From assembly GCA_000827205.1 (NCBI GenBank), contig KN832564.1, forward strand, positions 157,470-221,469: a DNA stretch of 64,000 bases, in the 5' to 3' direction. Shown piece by piece: positions 10,888 to 21,341 of this stretch. Position numbers and translations under genes: made by a program. The notes under the pieces are model-generated. The model saw nothing but the letters and a program-made list of their open reading frames with translations. It was not told the origin of the DNA and searched no databases. The DNA comes from Plicaturopsis crispa FD-325 SS-3 (Eukaryota; Basidiomycota; Agaricomycetes; Amylocorticiales; Amylocorticiaceae). The first letter of the stretch is position 1, and the number at the start of each line of letters is the position of its first letter.

Positions 10888-11236
10888 CAAACTCGTGCTT
10901 TGAATCAGTCAGGCACAGAAGTTTACAGACACATGGATTTCGGATACGGACGTACAATTGAAGGCTACAAAAATCTGGGCCGAGAGTGAATCAGAGCTGC
11001 GGATTATATGGCCGCCATAGAGGACGCGATAGACTACTCTGACGAAGCGGTCGGTGTCTAGAATTGCGGGAAGAGCAGAGTCGGTGATAGGGGCTTCGGC
11101 AAGAAACGTCAAAGGGTCAAGGAAACCCGTAAGTGAAGCGGATCCGTGCGTCCTGCAAGTTGTTCGAACCAGAAGATGATGCTGACATTGCGCAAGATAT
11201 TCCGGAGAGGGGGTGGAAACTGCACAATCGAGGTGT
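10888..11236. other. Intergenic, 3' flank of ferric reductase
   Basis: About 350 bp downstream of the ferric reductase stop. The reductase frame stays open here on the minus strand, but a short terminal exon gives a better C-terminus, so this is treated as non-coding. Confidence 0.4.
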
Positions 11237-13540
11237 CTAATAGCCATATTCCTCTGCCGTCCATTGTCAGCGAACGAAACTCCAGCAAACGAGAAACTGT
11301 GACCGAGGCGAAGGACACGAACGAACACACCTTGCGTAAAATATATATTCCTCCTATGCTCGCCGCGAAACACCTTCCCAGGGCTAATCGCATCGCTCAC
11401 CGCGCCCGCGAGGTCCGCGCCCAGCTTGCTCGGCCCACACGCCGCCACGGCGACCCAGTCCGAGAAATCCGTCGCCGCGACCTCCTCCTCGAGGAGCGCG
11501 CGCACGTCCGGGCGGCCGCGCTCGAACGGGAGCGTGGGGAAGGATGCGAAATGCGGCTCCTGTGGTGGAGGTGATGGTGCGGGTGCGGGTGCGGGCTGAA
11601 CGGATGGTGCGCGTGATTGGTTGTGAGCTGAGGGCGCGATAGCGTGTGTCTTGAGATCCGACGAGTAGCTGGTCACCATCTCCATACTGTCTGAATTGGA
11701 CTCCACTGGCTCCTGGGGTGGAGGTGGCGGTTTCCCTGTCACAAAGATGCGGACGCGGAGGAGGCCGGGAGGAGCCAGGGCGATAGCCTCTACCAGCTGG
11801 TCACCGATCCACTCTATGTTTTCTGTTTAGTAGAAAAATTGTCAGCTGCTGTATAGTGTGGAAATTACGGCTGGTGTACCTTCTTCTCGAATAGTCCATA
11901 TCCAAGTCAGTCGAGACGTCGCTACCGAGAGCTCCGGGTGCCCCAGGTGCATTGAGCGGGCGCGCCGCACAATGTCGAGCATGAGCGGTAAAGTGAATGT
12001 CACACCAGAGCCCCCCGAAACCAGCATAAGCGTCTGGAAGTAATCGAGGTGCTGCAGACTGTATACGTAGCCAACGTCAATCCTGGACGCTATACGAAGG
12101 AGATTGATTGCGTACTTCCCATACGGCCCCTCCGTCCATGCATATATCGCTTTGCATGGCCACCGTTTCTTATGTCGAACCGCATTCTTCGTTTCCACGA
12201 TCGTGTCCGCAGCACTGGTATCGTCATCGGATCCGGAGATGGCGACCTCGTACAGCTTCTTGGTGACACCCTTGTGCACGGTGATGAGCATGACCTGGTG
12301 CGCCTGGGGAGCGCGCGCGTCGTCGACCTGCGTAAGCGGCTGCGGGATGGACGCGATGGAGAACGGGTGTCCGCCGGCGCTAATGAACGGTGCGTGCAGA
12401 TATGCGTGCTGGCCTGCATACGAATTAGTACAGTGGCCTGAATAAAGGTGTGGGGACGTACCAGGAATCCAGGTCATCGTCGTGAGCACTGTCACACGAA
12501 GCATGGTCGGCGAGAACGCCTCAACAAGCGCCTGCGGCTTCAAATCCCTCTCCTTCTTCAGCATCCTCGGGCCATGATGCCACAAAATCCGCGCCGTGCG
12601 CACCACGCGATCCGCGAAATACACCGCGAGGCCGGAGTACAGCCACGGCGCGACCTGCGGGCGGTGCGCCCAGAGCGCGGCGAGCGCGAAGAGGAAGGAG
12701 ACGACGTGCTGGATGATGAAGAACGAGTAGAAGCGGCTGCGGAGGGGCCGCGCGGCGAAGAGGACGAGCCAAAAGAAGGCGATGAAGGCGGCGATGCCCC
12801 AGCGGACGTAGCCTGTGCCGGCGCGGCGTACGTCGGTGGTCGGCTCGTTGACGTGCACGCGGCCTGCGACGTGGATCACGGTGAACGCCATGATCATGCG
12901 GGCGCTGTAAAGCGGTGTTTGTATGTGTGGATTTGGGGAGAAATGGGCACTTACCACCAGCGATGCAGCACGTTGAGAGATTCGTACGAGAATCCGGTGG
13001 CGTACGAGAGAATGTTGTTCTTAGACGTCAGACCGATGAGAATGGGTAGGTTGGCAAATGTGAGCCGTGCGCAGTGGTGTGCTATCCAATCAATGTCTGT
13101 CTGGAGTGTTAGGATAACAGAATCCAGCGAAGGAGAGTCCACATACCTGTGCCACCCGGTCCGCCAAATATCAACGCAATGTTAAGCGCGATGTAACCGA
13201 CTATCAAAAGCAGCGTGGCGACATTTCCGCCCATGTGGAGGTAGGTCCCGAGCCTGCTCTTCTTAAAGGTGACCTTCCGATATATTGCGAGCGCCGCCGA
13301 CGGCAGCCAGCGCGAGCATCTCTTGCCCGTCCTCGAGCAGCTGTTGTAAGGCAAGATCCTGCCAATGTATCTTCCCGCGTGCGTGCGCCGCCGCCAGCTG
13401 AGGAGTTGAGAAGCTATATGGACGAAAGCGAGGAGCACGAGCAGGGACAGTATGGCGACCCATATGTAGAGACCGATGTACTGATTGTAGTGCTGTATCT
13501 TCTGGAGACGATCAGGAGGGTATTGTCGTGCACCTGCCAT
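11237..13540 (-). CDS. Ferric-chelate reductase (FRE family)
   Basis: Flavocytochrome that moves electrons from NADPH through FAD and two hemes across the plasma membrane to reduce ferric iron or cupric copper before uptake. The N-terminus (MAGARQYPPDRLQKI) leads into a membrane helix (YIGLYIWVAILSLLVLLAF). Further helices follow; histidines in LNVLHRW, VIHVAGR, IIQHVVSF and LWAH are the expected bis-heme ligands. HPFSIAS is the FAD-binding HPF(T/S) motif, and GGSGVTFTLPLML is the NADPH-binding glycine motif. The C-terminal ACGPSKLGADLAGAVSD and RGEHRRNI are family hallmarks. A 77-nt intron (11254-11330) and a 17-nt last exon give an end FTQEEYGY, matching the usual aromatic end of the family (HVETFGW-like). 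An Ala/Pro-rich insert lies in the NAD domain. Confidence 0.92.
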
Positions 13541-13637
13541 GGCCGTTTGAGATGAAGGCGCTTAGCATGGAGGAATTTGAACGTACGACAAAGTTACAGG
13601 AGGCGTCGGTTCCAAAGGAAATACAGCTTCGATTGAG

Positions 13638-14573
13638 TTAGCACGTCCTCTCCGAGATGCCCGCCGACGTCATGGTCGCTCGATTATATCGTGTAGTGTG
13701 ATATACATACTTGGGCCAATATCTTGGACGGGTACTGATGATAAAGGAGAGGCGGGAACCGAAAAAAAATTGAAGTCGAGTCGTATGGGTGAACGTTGAA
13801 CAACGTCCTCGTACATTCGCTATGTCGACCATGAGTAAGTGGGAGAACATATATGATGCAAATTCAGAACAGACACGCACCGTATACGTGTCGCGTTTGT
13901 GACCCCGCTGGACGGCAGATACGGGCCTGAACGATATGGAGAATAGCGAGTAGGTACTCTGCAGCTCTATGTGTTGCCTGAGCGAGGAGTCAAGCACGAC
14001 CGCACGATTGGAGGAGTAGTTTTGCACTAAGGAAATAGAGGCGGCCCAGAGAGCCAGCACTGTAGTACATACTGGTCGCGAATATTCAAGAGAATGCTTC
14101 TCCATGCTCAGCCAGTAAGTGCCAGTGAGCCGTCCAGCAATTCCCCGTCCGCAATCCTTTCTGCCAGCAAGGACAATAAGACCAACATATTCGATAAATT
14201 GGCCTGGCCCGTCAGAAACGCGCAAAGAGACGACGGAGGAATTGTGGCGCACGGATGAGATGAAAAAACTTACCAACGATGTCGCAAATTCATTCGGAAG
14301 ATGCGCGGCCATGTAGGGCAGGGCAAAGCGTCCACAGGCGTTGTGTCTAGTCGCCAGCTGCGAAGCTACTTTCCTGGGCCACGAATGCATCGCGCAGAAG
14401 GCCACCGATTGTTGACTGCTCTGGTATGGCAGAATAACCACCGAGATACTCGTCACAAGAACGCCATTCTTTCGCGCTAATATGTAGTTGCCGAGAGGAT
14501 CGATAGAGTGGCAAATTGGACCACTCGTCGTTGGACATACCCACAAATGAGGCTTTGGGACATGGTATGTCAC
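13638..14573 (-). CDS. Unresolved protein-coding locus
   Basis: The minus strand is open for 311 codons in one phase, unlikely by chance, but the reading is not convincingly one protein. Pieces in other phases look more protein-like (ANLSNMLVLLSLLAERIADG; SNDEWSNLPLYRSSRQLHIS), and good donors and acceptors are scattered through it, such as GTAAGT after LPNEFATS. I therefore think a multi-exon gene lies here whose frame changes at introns, and that the single long frame is partly intron. No family is recognised. It sits between the ferric reductase and mitochondrial L34 genes. Boundaries are approximate; upstream coding may extend to about 14640. Confidence 0.35.
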   Translation of the reverse strand: MTYHVPKPHLWVCPTTSGPICHSIDPLGNYILARKNGVLVTSISVVILPYQSSQQSVAFCAMHSWPRKVASQLATRHNACGRFALPYMAAHLPNEFATSLVSFFISSVRHNSSVVSLRVSDGPGQFIEYVGLIVLAGRKDCGRGIAGRLTGTYWLSMEKHSLEYSRPVCTTVLALWAASISLVQNYSSNRAVVLDSSLRQHIELQSTYSLFSISFRPVSAVQRGHKRDTYTVRVCSEFASYMFSHLLMVDIANVRGRCSTFTHTTRLQFFFGSRLSFIISTRPRYWPKYVYHTTRYNRATMTSAGISERTC

Positions 14574-14767
14574 GACGAGGAATCCAAGATCAGGCTTTAC
14601 AAGGCCGAAGAGTAGAATCGACCTGTAAATTAGGGTCTAGCACACAGCTCTACCTAAACAGCGAGGCTGATACGTCAAACTGTGCATGCGAGTTCAAAGT
14701 CAGTGTCACTGTGTACACGGGTCTCAAAACCGGGACGTACCATACGACCATAGCCTTCTACACTGTC

Positions 14768-15142
14768 TCAATGAGTCAAGAATTTCCTCCCCTTCGCCCT
14801 CCGCCTCTCCATGATCTTCCGTCCCGTCGTGCTCTTCAACCTGGCCAAGAACCCATGCTTGCGCTTCCTCTTGCGCTGCGACGGCTGGTACTCGTTCCCT
14901 CGCGATTTATGCCGCACTTGTTGCTGCAGCGCCGCAAGTATCGGTGAGAAGGACAGTGTGGGGGTATTGGAGCCCGAGAGGAATGTAGACGGTGCTCGCG
15001 CGAAACGAAGGAATGGGTTCGATAATGAGGTGGACACGGAAAACGTCGACGCCAGCGACAGAGTAGGAGGCCGCACGACTGCAGTGGACAAGCGAGGAGG
15101 ACGAGCGAGGGCCCTGGCTATCGAGGGTGGTATTCGCGGCAT
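14768..15142 (-). CDS. MRPL34: Mitochondrial ribosomal protein bL34m
   Basis: Single exon, 124 residues. The C-terminal 45 residues are the bL34 domain: [20 protein letters not shown], then [21 protein letters not shown], very close to bacterial L34 (TYQPS-RKRKR-HGFR-R-T-GR-VL-RRR-KGR--L). The first 75 residues are rich in Arg, Ser, Ala and Pro with almost no acidic residues, as expected of a mitochondrial targeting presequence ([18 protein letters not shown]). It acts as a basic component of the mitochondrial large ribosomal subunit. The Met at 15142 is chosen because the in-frame upstream extension of 53 codons is acidic and unlike a presequence. It is head-to-head with the PPPDE gene, 200 bp apart, suggesting a shared promoter. 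Confidence 0.95.
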   Translation of the reverse strand: MPRIPPSIARALARPPRLSTAVVRPPTLSLASTFSVSTSLSNPFLRFARAPSTFLSGSNTPTLSFSPILAALQQQVRHKSRGNEYQPSQRKRKRKHGFLARLKSTTGRKIMERRRAKGRKFLTH

Positions 15143-15342
15143 TGTACGGTGCTCGTCGTCGTCGTTGTCGTTGAAGACAAAGTAGGAAATTTCAGACTTG
15201 CTAGAAAAATCGTTCCGAGTCGCGCGCCCCAATAAATACGCGCGTACCGGCCGCGTACCCTCTATATCCTTGCCTTTTCTCTCTTTCCCTTCGACTCCCA
15301 CTGTTGTACTCTAGATTCATACGCTATACCCCGGATAACAAG
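15143..15342. promoter_or_regulatory. Divergent promoter between MRPL34 and PPPDE fusion
   Basis: 200 bp between two divergently transcribed start codons, necessarily carrying both core promoters. A CAATAAATA stretch near 15230 is the only AT-rich element seen. Confidence 0.5.
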
Positions 15343-17639
15343 ATGTCTCAGCCCGTCAAACTATACGTTTACGATCTGAGCAATGGCATGGCGCGACAGC
15401 TATCGCGGCAGCTCACAGGCAGGCAGATCGACGGCATCTGGTACGTAGTACTCTGCCTTGCTTGTTTGGTACTCTGGCTGACCGGCTAATGTCTCTAGGC
15501 ATACCTCCGTAGTCGTGTTTGGTAAGGAAGTCTTCTACGGCCAGGGAATTAGCATAACGCAGCCTGGAAAGTCTCATGTGCGTATGTTCAAGGTCAAGCC
15601 GTGCTATGAGTCGATACTAACCGAAATTGTAGCACGGCGCACCGCTGCAGGTAGTCGACATGGGCGAGACAGCCTTGGACGAGGAAACATTTGACGAATA
15701 CCTGAACGAAATGCGAGAACATTACACGGCCGACAAAGTGAGTATCGCAGAAGCCTATTCATGCTTTGAACGATTGCTCATAACGTCACTCTTTAGTATC
15801 ATCTACTAGGTATGTACGGGCTTTATGGCTGCACTACTCTTGTCTCACGATCGTCGCAGACTTTAATTGCAACTCATTTACAAACGACTGCATAGGCTTT
15901 CTTACGGGAGGGTCCATCCCTCCGTTTATCAAAGGTGACCATATGATTCTTATTCCCGCCAACCTTTATTAACAACGCGTACCGTAGATCTCCCTGCGGA
16001 TTTCCTGTCGACCCCATTCGGCGCCGCTCTTCGCCCAACGATAGACAATATGTACCGCCGCCCCGCACCCGGCGCCGCACCCGCCACACCTTCAACAGCC
16101 GCCGCATCCGCATCTCCCAACCCCCAACTCGCCTCCGCCCTCCTCCAAGCCGTCGCCTCCCGCGCCGCCACGAACCCCACGCCCACCCCAGCCACGCAGA
16201 CCCTTACCGCACCCATCCACCTATCCACGAACCCGTCCTCCCTGCGCTCCCTGCTCCACTCGCACCGCGCGCTGGTCGCATTCTTCACCGCGCCGGACAC
16301 GTGCCCGCCGTGCAGGGTGATCGAGCCCGTGTTTGAAGGGCTGGCGCGGGAGAAGGCGCGCGAGGGCCTGGCGTTTTCGAAGACGGATCTGAATGTGGGG
16401 ATGGGCGGGAGTGTGGCGGGGGAGTGGGGCGTTAGGGTGACGCCGACGTTTATATTCTTTTTGGATGGCAAGAAGGTTTGTTTGTTTGGCTTGTTCCTCG
16501 TGTTTTTGAGGGATGAGTGCTGATGTGAAGGGTAGATACACGAGCTGAAAGGCGCTGACGCGAATGAGCTGCGCACGCAAGTGGACCTCCTCCTTTTCCA
16601 GGCCTTCCCCCGTAAGTGCCACACCATCCTACACACTTTCATTCGCTAAATTACTCCCACAGCACATCCACACGCGTCTCTCCCCTTACGCGCCACGCAG
16701 TCCATCTCCCTCGCACCCATCCTCTTCACCCAAGTCCCACCCTTCGACACCGTCCTCGCCAAGCTCGTCTCCTCCATCCACTCCTCCCCCTCCGCCGCCA
16801 CCCTCTCTTCCGCCCAATCCACCCTCGAGAACGAATTCATCCCCTTCCTCAAATCATCCTTCTCCAACCCACCCCCACCACACCCCCCACGCCCCACCCC
16901 GTCTCTGCTGGCGAACGCCACACGCGCGACGGCGCAGCTCGCCGACGCCCTGCCCCCCGCGCAGCTCTTCCCGCTCGCCGACCTCTGGCGCCTCGCCGTT
17001 CTAAACGCCGACTCCGCCGCCTTCGAGGCGCTCTCCATCCTCCTTGCCAAAGCCTCCGACGCGGGTGCTGGTACAAGGAATTACGTGCTAACCGTCCTGC
17101 GGCTCCTAGCGAACGCGTTTTCTAGCGCGGCGCTCGCGGGGGAGCTAGTGGGGGGAAGGGGAAGGGCGGGGATAACGGACGTGCTGGTGCCGGCGCTGTT
17201 GCATGAGGACGCGGCTGTGCGTACGGCTGCGGCGAGTCTGGCGTTTAACGTCGCTGCGTATCTGCACAAGGGGCGCCATGGTGGTGGGAAGACGGCGGCG
17301 GAGGGGGATGGGGATTGGGAGGTGGAGTTGGGTAGTGCGATCGTGGAGGCTATTGGTAGGGAGAAGGGGAGCGAGGAAGTCGGTGCGTATCCCCATTCCT
17401 TTGATACTCCACGTATGCAGCTGACGACGGGTGTGAACATACAAACAGTGCATCGACTGACAGCATCTCTGGCGCTCCTGCTCCGCCTCTCGCCGTACTA
17501 CGAGACGCACCACGCGCCGCTTCTGGAGGTGCTGCAGACGCGCGAGGTGCTGAAGAGCAAGGTGGAGGAGGGGGGCGTGGTGAAGAAGAAGGAGGTGAAG
17601 GCGTTGGTGGAGGAGGTTGCGGGGAAGCTGTGTCCGTAG
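15343..17639 (+). CDS. PPPDE (DeSI) peptidase - thioredoxin - PUL fusion protein
   Basis: Three domains in one chain of about 600 residues. (1) PPPDE/DeSI papain-like isopeptidase, about residues 4-145: the catalytic His is His34 in [11 protein letters not shown] and the nucleophile is Cys102 in [11 protein letters not shown], at nearly the same positions as in human DESI1. (2) A thioredoxin domain after an Ala/Pro/Thr linker, with an active-site CPPC ([19 protein letters not shown]) and the [12 protein letters not shown] cis-Pro. (3) A C-terminal PUL-type helical region ([20 protein letters not shown], then [19 protein letters not shown]), the module that binds Cdc48/p97 in Doa1/PLAA. The architecture points to de-conjugation of SUMO or ubiquitin linked to Cdc48 and redox control; that role is inference. 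The introns are GT-AG. Met 15343 directly precedes the first strand; Met 15304 is possible. Confidence 0.92.
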
Positions 17640-18061
17640 ATGTAGTAGTACTTATAATATGTATGGGATTTGGAATTTCATGGACTCTGCTGCTTGATTT
17701 TGTGTGCGCTGCATAGGTTTTCTGTCTCGCACGAAAGCGCACAGACCAGGTCACGGGTGACGCGAACGCGTTGACAACGCGACGGTTTTCGTTTGACCGC
17801 TCAGTGAAAAAACAGTCCCGGTCTATTTTCTCAGCGTATACAGAAGAAAATTTAGATTCATTTATGCGATACTGGGCATTGTCCACGAGTCCAAAAAATA
17901 AGTGAAGAGGTGGATTTTCGAAGCGGACAATGTGGACTGAAGCGCGACTTCCCAAAAAGGAAAGGCGCGATGTTCAAGTTCATTTCGAGTTCAGCTTTCT
18001 CTTTTATCTCCTTCAACTTGTACCACGACCGTCTCCTCCTACTGCGCGACATTTCTACGCG
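17640..18061. other. Intergenic region upstream of CLASP
   Basis: 420 bp spacer. It contains the palindrome ACGCGT at 17766-17771 inside a CG-rich stretch, matching the MBF-bound MluI cell-cycle box known in fungi, about 290 bp before the CLASP start. Confidence 0.45.
17766..17771. promoter_or_regulatory. MCB-like site upstream of CLASP
   Basis: ACGCGT matches the MluI cell-cycle box bound by MBF (Mbp1/Swi6) at G1/S genes. The hexamer is common by chance in this GC-rich window, so the assignment rests only on its position before a mitotic gene. Confidence 0.2.
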
Positions 18062-20497
18062 ATGCCGCCCATTCAGGTATGCTCTATGCTGTCCAGAGTG
18101 TCGTAGCGTTTACTAACCAGACCGGACAGTGCGATTCCGTTTCTGCTCTCAAGCACGCACTCGACCCGCTTCGCGTGACCATAGCTCTACCGGAAACAGA
18201 GGACTCCTGGGAGAAGATAGCCAAAGCAATCGCCACCCTCACCGCACTCTGCAATGACAGCGGCGCATGCGACTTTCCCAGCGAACTCATCCCCAGCATG
18301 CGCGCTCTCTCTCGCCCCGTCACGAACGCGATGATCTCCGAGCGCACACGGCTTTCCGGATCCGCCATCGACCTCGTGTCTGCTCTCGCGTCTGGACTGG
18401 GGTCGTCTTTTGAGCCGCTCCTGCAGCTGTATATGCCCACTATCCTTGGGCTGTGCACACGCTCGAACAAGGTCTTTCTCAAGCGCGCGAACGCGTGTCT
18501 GCTTGCGGTGATCGAAGGGACGCAATTGCCGAGCATAATTCCGTACTTGCTGGAGTCTGTTAAAGACAAGTCGGCGACGCTACGGCTGGCGGCGACAGAG
18601 GGCGTTCTCGTTTGCTTGAACTGCTACAATCCCCCGGACCTGGAGAAGGAAGCGAGGGCGAGGGAGGTTGAGTCTATCATCCGGACGACTGCGCGTGACG
18701 CCAACGTCGACGTCAGGAAGGCGAGCAGAAAGGTGTTTGAAGCATACAAGATCCTGCTCCCGGGCAGGGTGAACGAGTGCGTGTCCTTTCTTCATGCCAC
18801 CAGCGATCCGTGCTCATAATTTGCCTTACAGCTTCATCTCACCCCTCACACCCATAACCAAAAAATACCTTGACATCAAGGGCCCGACTGCGCCTAGCAA
18901 CACAACCACACGCCCTGGCATATCCCACACGCGATCTACCCCCGCGGAACTCAACCTCCGGCCGCTCCTGACAGCTGCTGCCTCTACGGTGCACATCCCA
19001 TCCCACACGCGTTCCGCCTCTTCCTCCGCACTCAACACCGTGAAAACTACTCACCCAGAGCCCGCAAAGTCGACACGGCGCGACATGCCACCGCCCGACA
19101 TCATCCCCGTCAGACCCGCACCAGCCCCTGCCTCCAGACCACCCTCGCGTCCCGTGTCGCAGGCGTCCTCCCGCTCGGGAGACGGACCTATCAGACCCCG
19201 CTCGGCTGCCGATGCCGTGCTGCCGCACGTACAAGCGGCTCAGCCTCCCCGCCTCAACCAGTCCGCCGGCGCGCCGCCCCTGCGACGGCCACCTGTACGG
19301 CCACCACAGCAACAAGACAGCGCTGCAGCCCGTAGCGGGCCCATCCGTCCACCGGGCGGGTTCAGGCAGGCGGCGAAGCCGGAGGCAGGGGCTGCGCCCC
19401 AGCGTGTTACGGGCGGGGCGCGCAGGGTGCCCCGGCCGCCGACGCCTGAGGAGCCTGTCGCAGCAGCTCCGGCTAAGCGCGCTCGTCCGGCACAGCCGGA
19501 GCCAGCGCAGAGGTCGACCACTGCGATGGAGGAGCCGACTGCGAAACGTGCGAGGACGATCTCGCGCCCCGCGCGACCCACGGTCGCTGCGTCCAACCCT
19601 GAGGTCTCGCACAAATCTACGCACTCGACTACGACGGGGAGAACGTTGACCGCGTCCACGTCTTCGAGGCCGGGCGTCACGAAGGCGAACGAGAAAGCGA
19701 AACCCGTGGCGAAGCCCGCTGCTGCTGCATCATCATCTTCCTCCGCCCGTGCCGAGCCTGCTAAGCCTCGTGCAGGTGGCGCCACCCAGCCCACGCTCGC
19801 GCAGCTTGCGCGCACTAAGCCGCTCGTCACGAAGAAAGCGGAACCTGCTGCGCCGAAGGCGAGCTGGGGTCGCCCGGCCGTCACGAAGAAGGCTAGTGCG
19901 CCTGCGTTGAAGGGCAAGGCTAGTGCACCGGCTTTGAAGGGTAAGTCCACAGCGGCGGACAAGAAGCCCGCTGTTGTGGTGCCTGCTTCCGTGCCGTTGC
20001 CGCCCTCGCCCGTCCCCGAGGCATTGGAAGACGAAAAGGAAGAGACGCCTGTCCCCGCCGCCGTAGTGGACGTCGGTGAGCCCGCAGATGAAGAGCACAT
20101 CGAGGAGGCCCAGGTTGACACCCCTGCCTCCGCGTCGCCGACGCCTGATGCCTCCGAATCCGAGTCCTCCTCTCGCTCCGAGTCCGTCGAGGAGCCCACC
20201 GTATCCCTCCAGACCCCTCCCGACTCCCCCTCCCGCCCCAAAAACGTGCAGCTCCCCCTGGACGCCATGCGCACTCCTGTCTCCGCGCTCATCTCCTCCA
20301 TCGAGCAGGGCTTCCTCTTCAGCCCCGCCTCGCCGCTCTCCCCGCCGCAGTCGTACCTCAACGTCCCGTTCCCGATGCGCAAGAACGGGGAGATGGTCAA
20401 GGGCTCGATCGCACCCGGGTTGAGGGCGATGAAGCCCCTGGACACGTCTGCGGATAACTCGAGGTCTGCGTTGAGCGATGTCGAGGGAAATCGGTAA
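18062..20497 (+). CDS. CLASP-family microtubule-associated protein
   Basis: Three exons (18062-18076, 18121-18776, 18832-20497; 2337 nt, 778 residues). The first exon is only 15 nt (MPPIQ). Residues about 10-235 form a CLASP_N TOG-type helical repeat domain: SWEKIAKAIATLTALC, then NAMISERTRLSGSAIDLVSA, then NKVFLKRANACLLAVIE, then ATLRLAATEGVLVCLN, then DVRKASRKVFEAYKILLPGR. These are the heat-repeat features that bind tubulin and promote microtubule rescue at plus ends and kinetochores. The remaining about 540 residues are Ser/Pro/Ala/Lys-rich and disordered, with SRP-like and basic patches suited to microtubule lattice binding and CDK phosphorylation (PPDSPSRPKN). It is shorter than animal CLASPs, having only one clear TOG. 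A second intron donor (GTGCGT) is needed to keep frame. Confidence 0.88.
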
Positions 20498-21341
20498 CGT
20501 ACACGTACGTCGAACTCGAAATTGGCTCACCCTACTAGTTTTTTGCGACTATCGCCTGCGATACATTTGCTCCGCCTGCTATGACTCCATGACTTTACTA
20601 CTGCATCCATGACTTTTATGCGCATTTAACGGTTTCCTTTGCATTCATTTATTATCTCCCGCTGTCTAATAGGATTCTCGTCAAACAATCCTGAGGCCTG
20701 AGGTCCTAATGCTTTGTCCAAGGTGCAAGTATTGTAATGTATTAAGTTCGTATAAGACACAGTTCCCTACAAGCGTAGCTGCAGGTGAGGCCTGTGAGGA
20801 GCAGGAGGGGAAAGCTTGGATTCTGCTGTGCATGCCAAACCGCAAACCTGCTCAGAACAGAGTCTTTTATTTAAGATTTTAAGGTTGAGTACCCACCGTT
20901 GTACATATATTGCCCCGTCGGCCCCTTGGTCTTGAACGTTGAGTATGTGGGTCCCTGTGTTTTCTTACATGGACCCTTCTGCGTCTCGACTGGCGGTAGA
21001 CGTTCAAGTTGGTCGCGGGGACTACACCAGGTGGTTGCTTGCATATCGATATTGTGATATATCGCGCCAATTGTCTGAAACTGCTCCCTAATGAGATCCC
21101 TTTGTCTTTTGAAGGTCCATCGGGAGGTGACAGTTGCCAAGGTCAAGCAACGGACAAAGACAAAGGGAGAAACTGGTCAAGTTTCAGGCAGGGACTTCTG
21201 CATGTACGGATTTAATCTGTCTTATTGATTCGTTCGATGCAAGCAGCTCCCTTTTTGTGTTGAATCAGTCCTACGAAAGGTATAAAAGTGTGAGCGTCAA
21301 CATAGAACAAGCTCATCGTTCCACCCCCACTACGCCACACC
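20498..21341 (+). promoter_or_regulatory. SET gene A upstream region with shared module
   Basis: Non-coding. It contains at 20943-20967 a stretch beginning TATGTGGGTCC that recurs with few changes upstream of SET gene C (40597-40621), and at 21138-21150 CCAAGGTCAAGCA, which resembles TCAAGGTCAGACA downstream of SET gene D. A TATA box lies at 21281. The shared sequences indicate that upstream DNA was duplicated together with the genes. Confidence 0.55.
21281..21288 (+). promoter_or_regulatory. TATA box of SET gene A
   Basis: TATAAAAG, 61 bp before the start codon; similar boxes precede SET genes C and D. Confidence 0.55.

Noticed and set aside
15143-15301. N-terminal extension of L34 by 53 codons
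   Set aside because: Acidic and unlike a mitochondrial presequence; the Met at 15142 gives the normal basic targeting sequence.
18839-19624. 261-codon minus-strand frame rich in Arg/Gly
   Set aside because: Shadow of the same CLASP region; composition follows codon bias, no domain.
19240-20445. 401-codon open frame on the minus strand
   Set aside because: It is antisense to the CLASP tail, whose GC-rich third positions suppress stops; the translation is Gly/Ala/Ser/Arg-rich without motifs.
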